A DNA stretch of 64,000 bases, from positions 2,771,792-2,835,791 of the forward strand of contig NZ_KV440953.1 in assembly GCF_001636425.1 (NCBI RefSeq), read 5' to 3'. This document shows positions 37,586 to 46,913 of the stretch, one piece after another. The translations under genes were made by a program, and so were the position numbers. Below the pieces are notes generated by a model that searched no databases, was not told the DNA's origin, and worked only from the letters and a program-made list of their open reading frames with translations. How positions within the stretch are numbered: the first letter of the stretch is position 1; every line of letters starts with the position of its first letter. This DNA comes from Heyndrickxia acidicola. GTDB lineage: Bacteria > Bacillota > Bacilli > Bacillales > Bacillaceae_C.

Positions 37586-37762
37586 TCAGTCTTTAAATTG
37601 TTCGAGCTTGAGTTCAAGGTCATCCATCATTTTGATGAGACGGTCAATATCTTCAAGGCTTGTTTCCTCGGGATCAATTGAATCGAGAACATCTAAAAAC
37701 ATATTTAAGCGTTCTTTTAAATAGGCTAATTGTGAGTCTTTATCGTGTACTGCGTTTCCCAT
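37586..37762 (-). CDS. SE1561-family small protein, 58 aa
   Basis: A short gene with AAAGGAGAG before the ATG. The product MGNAVHDKDSQLAYLKERLN...SIDPEET is rich in Asp/Glu/Leu, with the helical DVLDSIDP and DIDRLIKMMDDLELK segments. This matches the small SE1561-type protein conserved in Bacillaceae and Staphylococcus; its function is unknown. It is transcribed leftward toward the 35-bp repeats, away from yfkAB. Confidence 0.8.
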   Translation of the reverse strand: MGNAVHDKDSQLAYLKERLNMFLDVLDSIDPEETSLEDIDRLIKMMDDLELKLEQFKD

Positions 37763-37884
37763 ATAATCTCTCCTTTATCATCCGTTTTCCATTATAACAC
37801 GGTTTAACCTTTCCATTGACATTTTCTCTTCAGTTTTTGATAAAATGGCTAAGTGCAAATCCACATTAGAGGAGTCCTGTTTTT

Positions 37885-39009
37885 ATGCAAACTGTACCAA
37901 ATACTCAAAGACCCATTAGTCCGGAATACGATCCTTGGGAAGCTTACCTGGATATAAAAGAACACGGGGCCTTGAAGCTTTCAAATATCGAGTTTACTAC
38001 CACTACTCTCTGCAATATGCGCTGCGAGCACTGTGCTGTCGGCTATACACTTCAGCCAAAGGATCCAGTTGCTTTACCCATGGAGCTGCTGGCAAAACGG
38101 CTTGATGAAATCCCTCATTTACGTGCTATCAGCATCACTGGCGGAGAGCCAATGCTATCCAAAAAATCGGTTGAAAATTATGTTCTTCCTTTATTAAAAT
38201 ATGCCCATCTAAGAGGGGTTCGTACTCAGATAAACTCAAATTTAACTCTGGATCCGGAACGATACCTGCAAATTGCACCGTACCTGGATGTTTTACATAT
38301 TTCCCATAACTGGGGAACGCCGGATGACTTCATTGACGGCGGGTTTGCCAATATGGACCGCAAACCAACTCGGGAACAGCGTAAAAAGCTGTTTGACCGC
38401 ATGATTGAAAACAGCCGCCTTCTCTCTGAAGCAGGAGTCATGGTATCAGCTGAAACAATGCTCAATAAGCGTACTCTCCCTTATATTGAGCAAATCCATA
38501 AACAAATCGTAAATGAAATGAAATGCCAGCGGCACGAAATACACCCGATGTATCCAAGTGATTTTGCTGCAAATCTTGAAGTCCTGACATTAAGCGAAAT
38601 ACGGGATGCCATTAATCATCTGCTGGATATCCGTTCAGAGGATGTCTGGATGCTTTTTGGAACCTTGCCTTTCTATGCTTGCAGCCAGGACGAAGAGGAT
38701 AGAAAGCTGTTAAAACGTCTGTATCTGTCTAATAACGTGACAGTGCGCAATGATCCTGATGGCCGCTCCAGGCTGAATGTCAATATTTTTACTGGTGATG
38801 TCATTGTCACTGATTTTGGCGATACACCTCCATTAGGAAATATTCAGCATGATTCTCTTCCAGACCTATTACCGAAATGGCTATGCCAGCCAATCGCACA
38901 ATCCATCAGCTGCTACTGCCCGTCTGTTCAATGCCTTGGTCCAAATATACTAGTTAAAGACAAATACTACCGAGACCTGGATTTTACTGTTAAAAGTTCG
39001 TTAATCTGA
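37885..39009 (+). CDS. yfkAB: radical SAM protein YfkAB
   Basis: A 374-residue radical SAM enzyme. CNMRCEHC (about residues 43-50) binds the [4Fe-4S] cluster, and ITGGEPM is the SAM-binding GGE motif. A Cys-rich C-terminus (SCYCPSVQCLGP) could hold an auxiliary cluster. The match to B. subtilis YfkAB is over the whole length; its substrate is not known. AGAGGAG precedes the ATG. The downstream order yfkD-chaA-yfkF matches B. subtilis synteny. Confidence 0.9.
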   Translation: MQTVPNTQRPISPEYDPWEAYLDIKEHGALKLSNIEFTTTTLCNMRCEHCAVGYTLQPKDPVALPMELLAKRLDEIPHLRAISITGGEPMLSKKSVENYVLPLLKYAHLRGVRTQINSNLTLDPERYLQIAPYLDVLHISHNWGTPDDFIDGGFANMDRKPTREQRKKLFDRMIENSRLLSEAGVMVSAETMLNKRTLPYIEQIHKQIVNEMKCQRHEIHPMYPSDFAANLEVLTLSEIRDAINHLLDIRSEDVWMLFGTLPFYACSQDEEDRKLLKRLYLSNNVTVRNDPDGRSRLNVNIFTGDVIVTDFGDTPPLGNIQHDSLPDLLPKWLCQPIAQSISCYCPSVQCLGPNILVKDKYYRDLDFTVKSSLI

Positions 39010-39010
39010 C

Positions 39011-39126
39011 CTAAGCGAAGCGCACATCCCATGCTCATCGGCTAATGAACTTTAGAATCTTCGACTGAAATAAAGAAATGGCATAATGGAATCCGCTAGT
39101 TGACAGACACTGAAGCTAGACAGAGA
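39011..39126. repeat. degenerate ~155-bp repeat (AAGCGC...GCTAGACAG family), short copy
   Basis: CTAAGCGAAGCGCACAT...CATCGGCTAATGAACTTTAGAATCTTCGACTGAAATAAAGAAA, ending GAAGCTAGACAGAG. The order matches the copies at 56342, 62436 and 62591 but the middle is deleted. Confidence 0.6.
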
Positions 39127-39146
39127 ATAATTAAAAAACGTGTCCT

Positions 39147-39181
39147 TTAAAAAAGGCTGCCGAATGAATAGGCAGCCTTCT
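39147..39181 (-). terminator. terminator of yfkD
   Basis: AAGGCTGCC (39153-39161) and GGCAGCCTT (39171-39179) pair; the minus strand then reads TTTTTTAAA. Confidence 0.85.
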
Positions 39182-39185
39182 TCTA

Positions 39186-39995
39186 TTACCGTGGACGTTC
39201 TGATGTAAGAAACCCAAAAGACACATGGTCCTGTACAGGTATCCAGGCACCAATGCCCTGCGACACCACATTTTTGACCATAATTTGCTTCTTTTTCCCT
39301 TTAAGAACAAGATAAACCTCGCCATAGGTTACTTTCCCTTTTTCATTAATAGCCGGGGCATAGGCATACAAATAACCAAGACGCTGAGGCCCAATATTAT
39401 AAACCTGATCCTTCTTAGTGCCGCCGCCAATAATTGTTTCAAAAGCAAGTGGAAGACCAGTTGCATCCATCGCCTTCAGCATCATCATTTTCTTTACATC
39501 TTCTGCATTGGCTACTTTTGCAGTTAAACCGCCCTTGATGATTTTTTGGGCTTCCTGCACATAGTGGATTTGGTAGTTCATATTTCCGCCGCGGTTATCA
39601 TAGTAATTGGTGTTTATTTTTTGGTATTGCCAGTTAGGAGATGTCTCCGTTGACTCATAATTCAATGGCCATTCTCCTAAATAGATGGTTGCCCTAAGCC
39701 CAAAAGCCAATGGCGGGTTATTGACAGACGATTCGTTAAGCATACGGATTAAATTAGGATTTTCAATTTTCACCTTTGAAGTTCCAATTAACTTTTTGGT
39801 AAATTCACTCGGCTGCAAATATGGTACATCCTGCGCCGGGTTTGGATACGTATTTTCCTTAGCAATGTTTAATACTGATGAAGGTACTTTAGCTTTTATA
39901 TATTTTGCCGTTTGAGGAGCCTGGTTTGCAAAACCAATCGGGGTTGCTGATAAAAAGATTAGGACAAATACAAGCAATACTTTGTTCCACTTCAT
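39186..39995 (-). CDS. yfkD: exported protein YfkD
   Basis: A 269-residue secreted protein. Signal peptide at residues 1-23 (MKWNKVLLVFVLIFLSATPIGFANQ). The mature part is beta-rich with no recognised catalytic motif. The YfkD family is Bacillaceae-specific and of unknown function. The ATG at 39995 has AAAGGAG upstream; the earlier start would add ten residues before the signal. It is convergent with yfkAB and divergent from none, next to chaA as in B. subtilis. Confidence 0.88.
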   Translation of the reverse strand: MKWNKVLLVFVLIFLSATPIGFANQAPQTAKYIKAKVPSSVLNIAKENTYPNPAQDVPYLQPSEFTKKLIGTSKVKIENPNLIRMLNESSVNNPPLAFGLRATIYLGEWPLNYESTETSPNWQYQKINTNYYDNRGGNMNYQIHYVQEAQKIIKGGLTAKVANAEDVKKMMMLKAMDATGLPLAFETIIGGGTKKDQVYNIGPQRLGYLYAYAPAINEKGKVTYGEVYLVLKGKKKQIMVKNVVSQGIGAWIPVQDHVSFGFLTSERPR

Positions 39996-40145
39996 GATGA
40001 TTACTCCTTTCTGGATGTTCGTCATCTTTTATTTTTTTCCGATATAAACGTTATTATCCATAAAGAAATAAATAATTAGCACATCTCTAAAGCAATGGTC
40101 TCCATATTTTTCTTTCACCGCAGCTTTCTTTAATGATCCCTATAC

Positions 40146-40177
40146 AAAAAAACCTTCAGCATGCTGAAGGTTTTTTT
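40146..40177. terminator. palindromic terminator after chaA
   Basis: Seven A, the perfect palindrome CCTTCAGCATGCTGAAGG, then seven T. It lies 9 nt beyond the chaA stop codon on the minus strand. Confidence 0.92.
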
Positions 40178-40185
40178 CTGCTTTT

Positions 40186-41250
40186 CTATAATAAAAAGAA
40201 ACCAATACCAATAATGATATACGCGGCTAAAAGGGTTGCTCCTTCAAACCAATTGGTCTCACCATCATTTGCAAGGATTATTGTCAGCAATACAGCAGCC
40301 GCCATGGATACCAGCTCTGGCATTGTGAAAACAAGCGGCATGGAATGCGCAGTAAATAGCGAGACGATGACAAGCAAAGGAACCACGAACATGGCTATCT
40401 GCAGGGTCGAGCCAAAGGCAATTTCGACCGCTATGTCCATCTTATTCTTAAAGGCCATTACGACTGCGGAAGCATGCTCTGCTGCATTTCCAACAATCGC
40501 CACAATGACAATACCGATAAACAGCTCACTCCAACCAAAGCTTTCTGCCACCGTTTCAAAGGTATGTACAAGATGCTCAGAAATATAGGCAACCGCAACC
40601 GTAGCGAGACCCAAAATAAGCATCGCCTTGCCCTTGCCCCACTCTGGTTCCTCCACCTCTTCTATTTCTGGCTTCGGCTTGGATTCAGGATCCTGATAAA
40701 TTCCTCTGTGCGTCACCAGCTTAAAAAATAATGCCAAAAGATACAGCACGATCAGTGTAATGGAAATCCCCACACTTAAATCAAGGGTTTCTGTATTCGT
40801 TAGGCTTGTTGAAAAGACTACAGGAATAACAAAGGCTACAAGGACGGCAAATATCAACAATCCTGAATTATGCCTGGCATCGTATACATTAAACTTTTGT
40901 CTTTTAAACTTTAGTCCCCCCACAAAAAAGGCCATTCCGGCAACCAAAAGCAGATTGCCCAATACAGAACCGGTCAGGGATGCCAGAACCACTCCGTTCA
41001 GCCCCGCCTGAAGGGAGAAAATGGATATAATTAACTCAACCGCATTGCCAAATGTGGCATTAAGCAGTCCTCCAATCCGGGGGCCAGCCACAATAGCAAG
41101 ACTTTCTGTCGCCCTGCCCATATAGCTTGCAAGTGCCACAATCGTTAAACAATAAATCACAAACATTAGTATTTCAGGCCATCCAAGCAATGATCCGATG
41201 ACAGAAACAGGGACGCCAACGGCCACCATAATGGCAAATACTTTTTCCAT
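40186..41250 (-). CDS. chaA: Ca2+/H+ antiporter ChaA (YfkE)
   Basis: A 354-residue CaCA-superfamily membrane antiporter with about eleven helices. The duplicated family motifs are present: GGLLNATFGNAVELI in the first half and IVAIVGNAAEHASAVVMAF in the second, with the acidic E residues that bind Ca2+. An acidic cytoplasmic loop (EIEEVEEPEWGKG) separates them. It exports Ca2+ (or K+) in exchange for protons. GGAGG precedes the ATG. Confidence 0.93.
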   Translation of the reverse strand: MEKVFAIMVAVGVPVSVIGSLLGWPEILMFVIYCLTIVALASYMGRATESLAIVAGPRIGGLLNATFGNAVELIISIFSLQAGLNGVVLASLTGSVLGNLLLVAGMAFFVGGLKFKRQKFNVYDARHNSGLLIFAVLVAFVIPVVFSTSLTNTETLDLSVGISITLIVLYLLALFFKLVTHRGIYQDPESKPKPEIEEVEEPEWGKGKAMLILGLATVAVAYISEHLVHTFETVAESFGWSELFIGIVIVAIVGNAAEHASAVVMAFKNKMDIAVEIAFGSTLQIAMFVVPLLVIVSLFTAHSMPLVFTMPELVSMAAAVLLTIILANDGETNWFEGATLLAAYIIIGIGFFLL

Positions 41251-41616
41251 GTCAGTCCTCCTTACAGGTAAATACCTCGTTTACTACTCTTTTCCCCTAA
41301 CCATCCCATTTATCCATTGTTTATACCCTATTATAAAATTCTACAGGAGGACGAACTGCTTGCCAATCACTTTACTACCCGTTACCATCACATATAGGGG
41401 GTTTTCGACATTTTTATGAATTTTTAAAATGGGACCTTGATAAACGGTTGTTTTCGCATAAAAAATTCCTTATTCAGTCAGACTCTGCGGCATCTTTTGG
41501 TGAACCATTCAATGGTTAACATTTGTTTCACTCACTTTTTTTGCGCACAAAAGCAACAAAGTATACGAAAAGAGCATTAGTTTATGCAAATTTTATTTTT
41601 ACAGGGGTATGTAGTG
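41251..41616. other. 366-bp intergenic region between chaA and yfkF
   Basis: A divergent promoter region. No ORF with a good ribosome binding site was found. AAAATAAAGT and TTTGCGCACAAAAG-type words occur but no clear operator. Confidence 0.35.
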
Positions 41617-42792
41617 ATGAAAAAGATAGAACAATTGCGATTTTGGATTCTTGTCAGCATTGTAACAGTTTCAGGATTTTCACAAGGGATGCTTCTCCCT
41701 TTAATTTCTATTATCTTCGAAAAAAGTGGAATCAACTCTTCGTTGAACGGTTTAAATGCTACTGCTATGTATATCGGAGTGTTGATTGCGTCCCCGCTAA
41801 TTGAAGCACCGCTTCGAAAAGTTGGATATAAACCGCTTATTCTAGTGGGCGGATTTACCGTGTTTTTTAGTCTGCTTTTATTTTCCTCCTGGAAGTCATT
41901 CTGGTTTTGGTTTTTCTTAAGGCTTCTGATCGGAATTGGGGACCATATCCTTCATTTTGCCACTCAAACGTGGATTACATCCTCTTCTCCAAAAGAAAAG
42001 CTTGGCAGAAATATTTCTCTTTACGGTTTCTTTTTCAGTCTGGGCTTTGCCGTTGGCCCCGCTATGACCCGTCTGGTGGAAATTAATGAACGTCTGCCCT
42101 TTATCCTTACTTCTATTATTAGCCTTATCATTTGGCTGGCCATTTTTGCCTTAAAAAATGATTATCCAGTGTCAGATATCGAAACCGTTTCTTTTTTAGG
42201 CACTTTTAAACGCTTTGGCTTAGTGTGGAAGTATGCTTGGGTTTCCCTTCTGCCGCCATTTGGTTTTGGATTCCTAGAGGCATGTTTAAATAGCAGCTTC
42301 CCCATTTACGCACTAAAAAACGGGATGAATATTGATGCAGTGTCCCTCATCATTCCAGCGTTTGCTATTGGAAGTATTGTGTTTCAGCTTCCCTTGGGCA
42401 TGCTGAGTGACAGGCTGGGGAGGCATTTCATTTTAAAATGGGTGATGTTTATTGGGTTTATGTGCTTTGGGATTGCTGCCCTTTACAGGGATTCCCCAGT
42501 AATCCTCTTTGTAAGTTTTTTTGTAGCCGGAATGGCCGTGGGCTCTACCTTTTCACTTGGCATCAGCTTTATGGCAGATCTTTTGCCAAAAAATTTGCTG
42601 CCCGCAGGCAATATTATGTGTGGAATTTTTTATAGCATCGCCTGCATGATTGGTCCATTTTTCAGCGGATTGCTTATCCAGTATGTAAAGGGTCCAAGCT
42701 TTTTCTATTTGCTAAGTCTTATGCTGTTCATTATTTTCATATCGCTTGTAGCTGCAAGAGGAAAACAAAATGTTTCTTCTGTGCATCATTAA
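41617..42792 (+). CDS. yfkF: MFS transporter (YfkF)
   Basis: A 391-residue major facilitator with twelve predicted helices. Between TM2 and TM3 the loop contains APLRKVGYKP, a modified motif A, and the second-half equivalent GMLSDRLGRHF is canonical. The substrate is unknown. The start at 41617 (MKKIEQ) follows AGGGG; the earlier ATG adds eleven residues without a site. Position beside chaA and yfkD supports yfkF identity. Confidence 0.88.
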   Translation: MKKIEQLRFWILVSIVTVSGFSQGMLLPLISIIFEKSGINSSLNGLNATAMYIGVLIASPLIEAPLRKVGYKPLILVGGFTVFFSLLLFSSWKSFWFWFFLRLLIGIGDHILHFATQTWITSSSPKEKLGRNISLYGFFFSLGFAVGPAMTRLVEINERLPFILTSIISLIIWLAIFALKNDYPVSDIETVSFLGTFKRFGLVWKYAWVSLLPPFGFGFLEACLNSSFPIYALKNGMNIDAVSLIIPAFAIGSIVFQLPLGMLSDRLGRHFILKWVMFIGFMCFGIAALYRDSPVILFVSFFVAGMAVGSTFSLGISFMADLLPKNLLPAGNIMCGIFYSIACMIGPFFSGLLIQYVKGPSFFYLLSLMLFIIFISLVAARGKQNVSSVHH

Positions 42793-42860
42793 CCTTTTCA
42801 ATCCTCTTTCCATATGATAGGATGGAATCAACAAACCAATAAAAAAACCTATGAAATTTT

Positions 42861-42883
42861 GCTGTCATCTTTTTGATGACAGC
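42861..42883. terminator. hairpin between yfkF and zosA
   Basis: GCTGTCATC and GATGACAGC pair perfectly with a 5-T loop, followed by a T-poor TTTCGTCG. It may be a weak terminator for yfkF or a 5' leader element of zosA. Confidence 0.45.
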
Positions 42884-42961
42884 TTTCGTCGTTTTATAGG
42901 GGTATTGATGTTGATTATTCTTCTCAATTAAATACATTTTAGGATATTTGGAGGGAGAAAC

Positions 42962-44887
42962 ATGGAAGAAAGCAAAGTCCTTTTAAGAAAGGCAGAGGAG
43001 AATCAATCCGTAACGTTAATGGAGAGAATTAAGCCTCACCTGGAGTTGATTGCCGCTTTGATAAGCGGAGTACTTATTCTTGCCGGATGGATTGTTTCTA
43101 GAAATATTACCGGAGTTCTATCCAATAGTCTATTTTTGCTTGCTTTTGTTATTGGCGGTTTCGCAAAAGCAAAAGAAGGCATTGAAGAGACGATTGCCAA
43201 TAAAGATCTCAATGTAGAAATGCTGATGATTTTTGCTGCAATAGGCTCTGCTATCATTGGGTATTGGGCAGAAGGAGCCATTCTGATCTTTATTTTTGCA
43301 GTAAGCGGAGCACTTGAAACCTATACAATGAGTAAAAGTCAGAAGGAAATATATTCCTTAATGGATCTTCAGCCAGAGAATGCTCTGCGAATTGTGGATG
43401 GCCGGGAAGAGCAAGTGCCTGTTTCATCGCTTGAAATTGGAGATATTCTGCTGGTAAAGCCAGGTGAGCGTATTCCGTCGGACGGTATCATTAACAAAGG
43501 AACCACTACTATTGATGAGGCTGCCATTTCTGGTGAATCACTCCCCGTTACGAAGGAGTTGGGAAGCGAGGTTTTTGCCGGCACTGTAAATATTAATGGT
43601 GCTATTGCCATAGAAGTAACAAAGCCTAATAATGAAACACTTTTCCAAAAAATTATCCAGCTCGTTCAATCGGCACAAAGCGAGAAGTCCCCTTCACAGC
43701 AATTTATCGAAAGATTTGAAGGAACCTATGTAAAAGTTGTTTTACTGGTAGTGCTGCTAATGATGTTTATCCCGCATTTTGCACTCGGATGGAGCTGGAC
43801 AGCAACCTTTTACAGGGCCATGATTCTACTGGTCGTAGCCTCTCCGTGTGCCCTGGTTGCCTCTATTATGCCGGCAACCCTTTCTGCCATTTCAAATGGT
43901 GCTAAGCACGGCATTCTTTTTAAAGGAGGAGTCCATCTGGAGAACCTTGGGCATATTCGTGCTATTGCCTTTGACAAAACAGGAACTCTGACAAAAGGAA
44001 AGCCGCAAGTGACCAATGCCCTCGTGCGTGAAGGCATGGAAACAAACGATTTGCTGCAAACCATAGCCTCTATTGAAAACCAATCTAATCACCCTCTTGC
44101 AATGGCAATTGTCCGATACGCGAGAGAAAAAGGAGTGAACACACTTATTTCTCCTGATCATATTGAAGACATTCCAGGATGGGGGATTAAAGCCATAGTC
44201 AATAAGGAAGAGTGGCTTATCGGCAAGGCTGACTTTGTTGGCTTAGAGGAAGCCGCTGCCTTTTATCCGGAGGATGTACAGCAAATAGAAGCACAGGGAA
44301 AAACAACTGTCTATGCACGAAATTCCACTGGGATTGCAGCCATGCTCGCTCTTCAGGATATTGTACGGGAAGAAACGAAAACAGCTGTACAAACATTAAA
44401 AGAGATGGGAATCCGTACGATTATGCTGACGGGAGACAGCCAAAAAACTGCAAAAGTGATTGCGGGTGAAGCCCTGGTGGATGAATATATTGCAGAATGT
44501 CTCCCAGAAACAAAGGTGGATGAGATCAAAAAAACAATAAATCGTTACGGATCGGTAGCGATGGTCGGGGACGGCATAAACGATGCACCTGCTCTTGCAA
44601 CCGCAAACGTTGGTATTGCAATGGGGGAAGGCACCGATGTAGCATTGGAAACAGCAGATGTTGTTTTGATGAAAAATGATTTGCCAAGGATAGCAGAAGC
44701 CATCCTTTTATCCAAAAGAATGAATCGCATAGTAAAACAAAACGTTTTTTTCTCCATTTCCGTTATTGTTGTGCTTATTGCTTCCAACTTCTTTCAGATT
44801 TTAAACCTGCCGTATGGAGTAATCGGCCATGAAGGTAGTACTATTCTTGTCATTTTAAATAGTCTGCGGCTGTTAAGATCACGTTAG
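42962..44887 (+). CDS. zosA: P1B-type metal-transporting ATPase ZosA
   Basis: A 641-residue P-type ATPase lacking an N-terminal metal-binding (HMA) domain. The phosphorylation motif DKTGT, metal-site SPC in VASPCALVAS, TGES loop, GDGINDAP hinge and C-terminal GHEGSTILVILNSLRLL are present. The sequence is close to B. subtilis ZosA (YkvW), a Zn(II) importer-type ATPase induced by peroxide through PerR. No clear PerR box was found upstream. GGAGGGAG precedes the ATG. There is no metal regulator beside it. Confidence 0.9.
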   Translation: MEESKVLLRKAEENQSVTLMERIKPHLELIAALISGVLILAGWIVSRNITGVLSNSLFLLAFVIGGFAKAKEGIEETIANKDLNVEMLMIFAAIGSAIIGYWAEGAILIFIFAVSGALETYTMSKSQKEIYSLMDLQPENALRIVDGREEQVPVSSLEIGDILLVKPGERIPSDGIINKGTTTIDEAAISGESLPVTKELGSEVFAGTVNINGAIAIEVTKPNNETLFQKIIQLVQSAQSEKSPSQQFIERFEGTYVKVVLLVVLLMMFIPHFALGWSWTATFYRAMILLVVASPCALVASIMPATLSAISNGAKHGILFKGGVHLENLGHIRAIAFDKTGTLTKGKPQVTNALVREGMETNDLLQTIASIENQSNHPLAMAIVRYAREKGVNTLISPDHIEDIPGWGIKAIVNKEEWLIGKADFVGLEEAAAFYPEDVQQIEAQGKTTVYARNSTGIAAMLALQDIVREETKTAVQTLKEMGIRTIMLTGDSQKTAKVIAGEALVDEYIAECLPETKVDEIKKTINRYGSVAMVGDGINDAPALATANVGIAMGEGTDVALETADVVLMKNDLPRIAEAILLSKRMNRIVKQNVFFSISVIVVLIASNFFQILNLPYGVIGHEGSTILVILNSLRLLRSR

Positions 44888-44969
44888 TGTCTTACTCTCC
44901 GACTAGCCCGGAGCGCTGAGGTTAGACCTGGATTATAGTGGTTTAATGAGAAATTTTATACTTTAATTC

Positions 44970-45008
44970 AAAAAAGGATCATTCCCAGTTTGAGAATGAT
45001 CCTTTTTT
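44970..45008. terminator. bidirectional terminator between zosA and fetB
   Basis: AAAAAAGGATCATTC and GAATGATCCTTTTTT are complementary around a 9-nt loop, between convergent genes. Confidence 0.9.
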
Positions 45009-45024
45009 AACGGAGTACTATTGT

Positions 45025-45819
45025 CTATCCCTTCTTTTTCTCAGCATTTAAATTGATTAACTGTGCCCTATTATTAAAGAATGCCCGATAGCCCATAAAC
45101 AGAAAGAGAATGACACTAAACGCCACACTCCCCGTTATACCGAGCATAATAGCTATTTGATACTTAATTGCGGTAAGAGGGCTTGATCCTGATAGAATGA
45201 CCCCTGTCATCATCCCAGGGAGAAAGATAATCCCCATTCCTACCATGTTGTTAATGGTCGGGAGAATTGCAGAGTCAAAGGCATGATTCACAATTCCTTT
45301 TGTTGCTTCATACGGTGTGGCCCCCAGCATTAGAGCTGATTCCACCAAATGCTTTCTTGACCTCATTCCTTCAATCAAAGTACTCACACCCAGACTCACC
45401 CCTGTCATGGCATTCCCGACAATCATTCCACCGATAGGAATGAAGTAGCGCGGATTATACCAGGGGTTAAAGTGAACGACAACAAAATCAAAATAAATTA
45501 AAGTGATAAGCGTACCAGCTGTCATGGATAGGGCTATCGCTTTTTTTAAAGTTGAGGGGATAGGCGTTTTAGAGCGTTTAAAGATATTATAAACAGCAAA
45601 TATCTCCATAATGAAAATAATGATGACCGTATAATAAAAATGCATATGTTTAAAGACATACATCAATATGTAACCTACAAGCACCAGCTGGAGTGTCATT
45701 CTAAAAGTGGCAATAATGATTTCCTTTTCCCGGGGGATTTTTCGCCAGCGTACTAGGAGGAGCAGGACAAGGATAAAAATATACGCCGTCACTAACTCCC
45801 AAAATGTAATATCAACCAC
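45025..45819 (-). CDS. fetB: FetB-type ABC exporter permease (UPF0014)
   Basis: A 264-residue membrane protein with seven predicted helices. The UPF0014/FetB block is clear: RYFIPIGGMIVGNAMTGVSL and ESALMLGATPYEA. In E. coli FetAB exports iron and protects against peroxide; in Bacillus it may export another metal. Its start overlaps the fetA stop by 8 nt, so the genes are coupled. Confidence 0.88.
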   Translation of the reverse strand: MVDITFWELVTAYIFILVLLLLVRWRKIPREKEIIIATFRMTLQLVLVGYILMYVFKHMHFYYTVIIIFIMEIFAVYNIFKRSKTPIPSTLKKAIALSMTAGTLITLIYFDFVVVHFNPWYNPRYFIPIGGMIVGNAMTGVSLGVSTLIEGMRSRKHLVESALMLGATPYEATKGIVNHAFDSAILPTINNMVGMGIIFLPGMMTGVILSGSSPLTAIKYQIAIMLGITGSVAFSVILFLFMGYRAFFNNRAQLINLNAEKKKG

Positions 45820-46462
45820 TTGTCTGTACCTCCTTTGCTTTATTAATCTCGTTCATATAAATAATGCTGTCCGAATAGCGTTCTGCCACTGCTTTTGAGT
45901 GAGTAACCATGACGACCGTCTTATGATGATCACGAACATATTGAATGAACCGGTCCATCACTGCTGTTTCCGTATTTTCATCCAATGCGGATGTCGGTTC
46001 ATCAATAAGAAACACTTTTGCATCCATTAAAATGACCCGCGCAAAAGCCAGCCTTTGTTTTTCCCCTCCTGATAGAGTGTCAGTCTCCTCCTCAAGATCC
46101 TTTTTTAATTGAACCATTTCCAAAGCTTTGTGCAGTTCTGAATCTGAAGCGTCGCTTTTTCCTGAGAACCTTAATCCAATCAGTAAATTATCCCGTATAT
46201 TTCCATCAAAAATAGCCGGTGTTTGTGAGAGCATCACTACTTCCCTTCGCAGCTCAATTGGATTCTTTTCGCTAATTAACGTATCCTGATAAAAAATTTC
46301 TCCCTTATCATAGCTAATCAATTGATTTAACAGCTTCATCAGCGTCGTTTTTCCGGAACCACTTTCTCCAAACAGTGTCGTCACCTGTGAAGCTTGAATA
46401 TCCACAGATGGTAAGTTCAAAATGTCTTGAAACACTACATTTCTAATTTTAAACAAGATCAT
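45812..46462 (-). CDS. fetA: FetA-type ABC transporter ATP-binding protein
   Basis: A 216-residue ATPase. Walker A is GESGSGKTT, the signature LSGGEKQRLA and Walker B VFLIDEPTSALDE. It pairs with FetB. The ATG at 46462 is taken because GGAGA lies 7 nt upstream; TTG at 46456 behind GGAGG is about equally good. The longer version would add 23 residues without known domain. Confidence 0.87.
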   Translation of the reverse strand: MILFKIRNVVFQDILNLPSVDIQASQVTTLFGESGSGKTTLMKLLNQLISYDKGEIFYQDTLISEKNPIELRREVVMLSQTPAIFDGNIRDNLLIGLRFSGKSDASDSELHKALEMVQLKKDLEEETDTLSGGEKQRLAFARVILMDAKVFLIDEPTSALDENTETAVMDRFIQYVRDHHKTVVMVTHSKAVAERYSDSIIYMNEINKAKEVQTSG

Positions 46463-46713
46463 TCCTCCATCTCCAAATGGGTCTAACTGCAATAATCCAA
46501 TCATTGCATCCGTTTTGTTTGTTCTATTCATTTCTTACTATTTCCTTTAACTGATTATTACGAAATATATTCCATCTCTTCTATAAACAATTATCATATT
46601 GCGTGAAAAACGGTTCAAGTTTTTTACTTATTTATTTATTGTAAATACCCTGTACATCCAGGATATAAGCATTAAAGCTCCGTTCATAAAATCCTTTTAT
46701 TCTTTTCCACATG

Positions 46714-46743
46714 AAAAGGCGCCTGACTGAATGCCAGGCACCT
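46714..46743 (-). terminator. terminator of the 28-aa ORF
   Basis: AGGTGCCTG and CAGGCGCCT (minus strand) form a stem with a G-T pair and an 8-nt loop, then TTTTC. It lies 11 nt after the small ORF's stop, supporting its transcription. Confidence 0.65.
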
Positions 46744-46753
46744 CTGATATTAT

Positions 46754-46840
46754 TTAGTGGTATCCATTTTGTCCGTTGGCAGAACTTGAAGTTTTGCCTT
46801 TTGGCTTTTGCTTGCTGTTTTGCTTTGTTTTTTTCCCCAA
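46754..46840 (-). CDS. very small basic protein, 28 aa
   Basis: TTG start with AAAGGGG 9 nt upstream. The product begins MGKKTKQNSKQKPKGK, is very Lys/Gln-rich, and ends SANGQNGYH. Its composition recalls minor small acid-soluble spore proteins, but no named family is certain. It lies between a terminator and yfkH, on the same strand as yfkH; a larger out-of-frame ORF across the region looks spurious. Confidence 0.5.
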   Translation of the reverse strand: MGKKTKQNSKQKPKGKTSSSANGQNGYH

Positions 46841-46913
46841 TATGAAAATCCCCTTTCAATTATAGAGTGGGCTTTCATGATTAGTGTGTACATTCAGGGA
46901 AAAAACTTTCATC

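Noticed and set aside
42793-42961. PerR or Fur box upstream of zosA
   Set aside because: TTGATTATTCTTCTCAA lacks the proper heptamer dyad; regulation by PerR is known for B. subtilis zosA but not visible here.
46632-46859. 75-codon minus-strand frame across the 28-aa ORF
   Set aside because: It reads through the terminator at 46714-46743, and the shorter frame with TTG start explains the ribosome binding site better.
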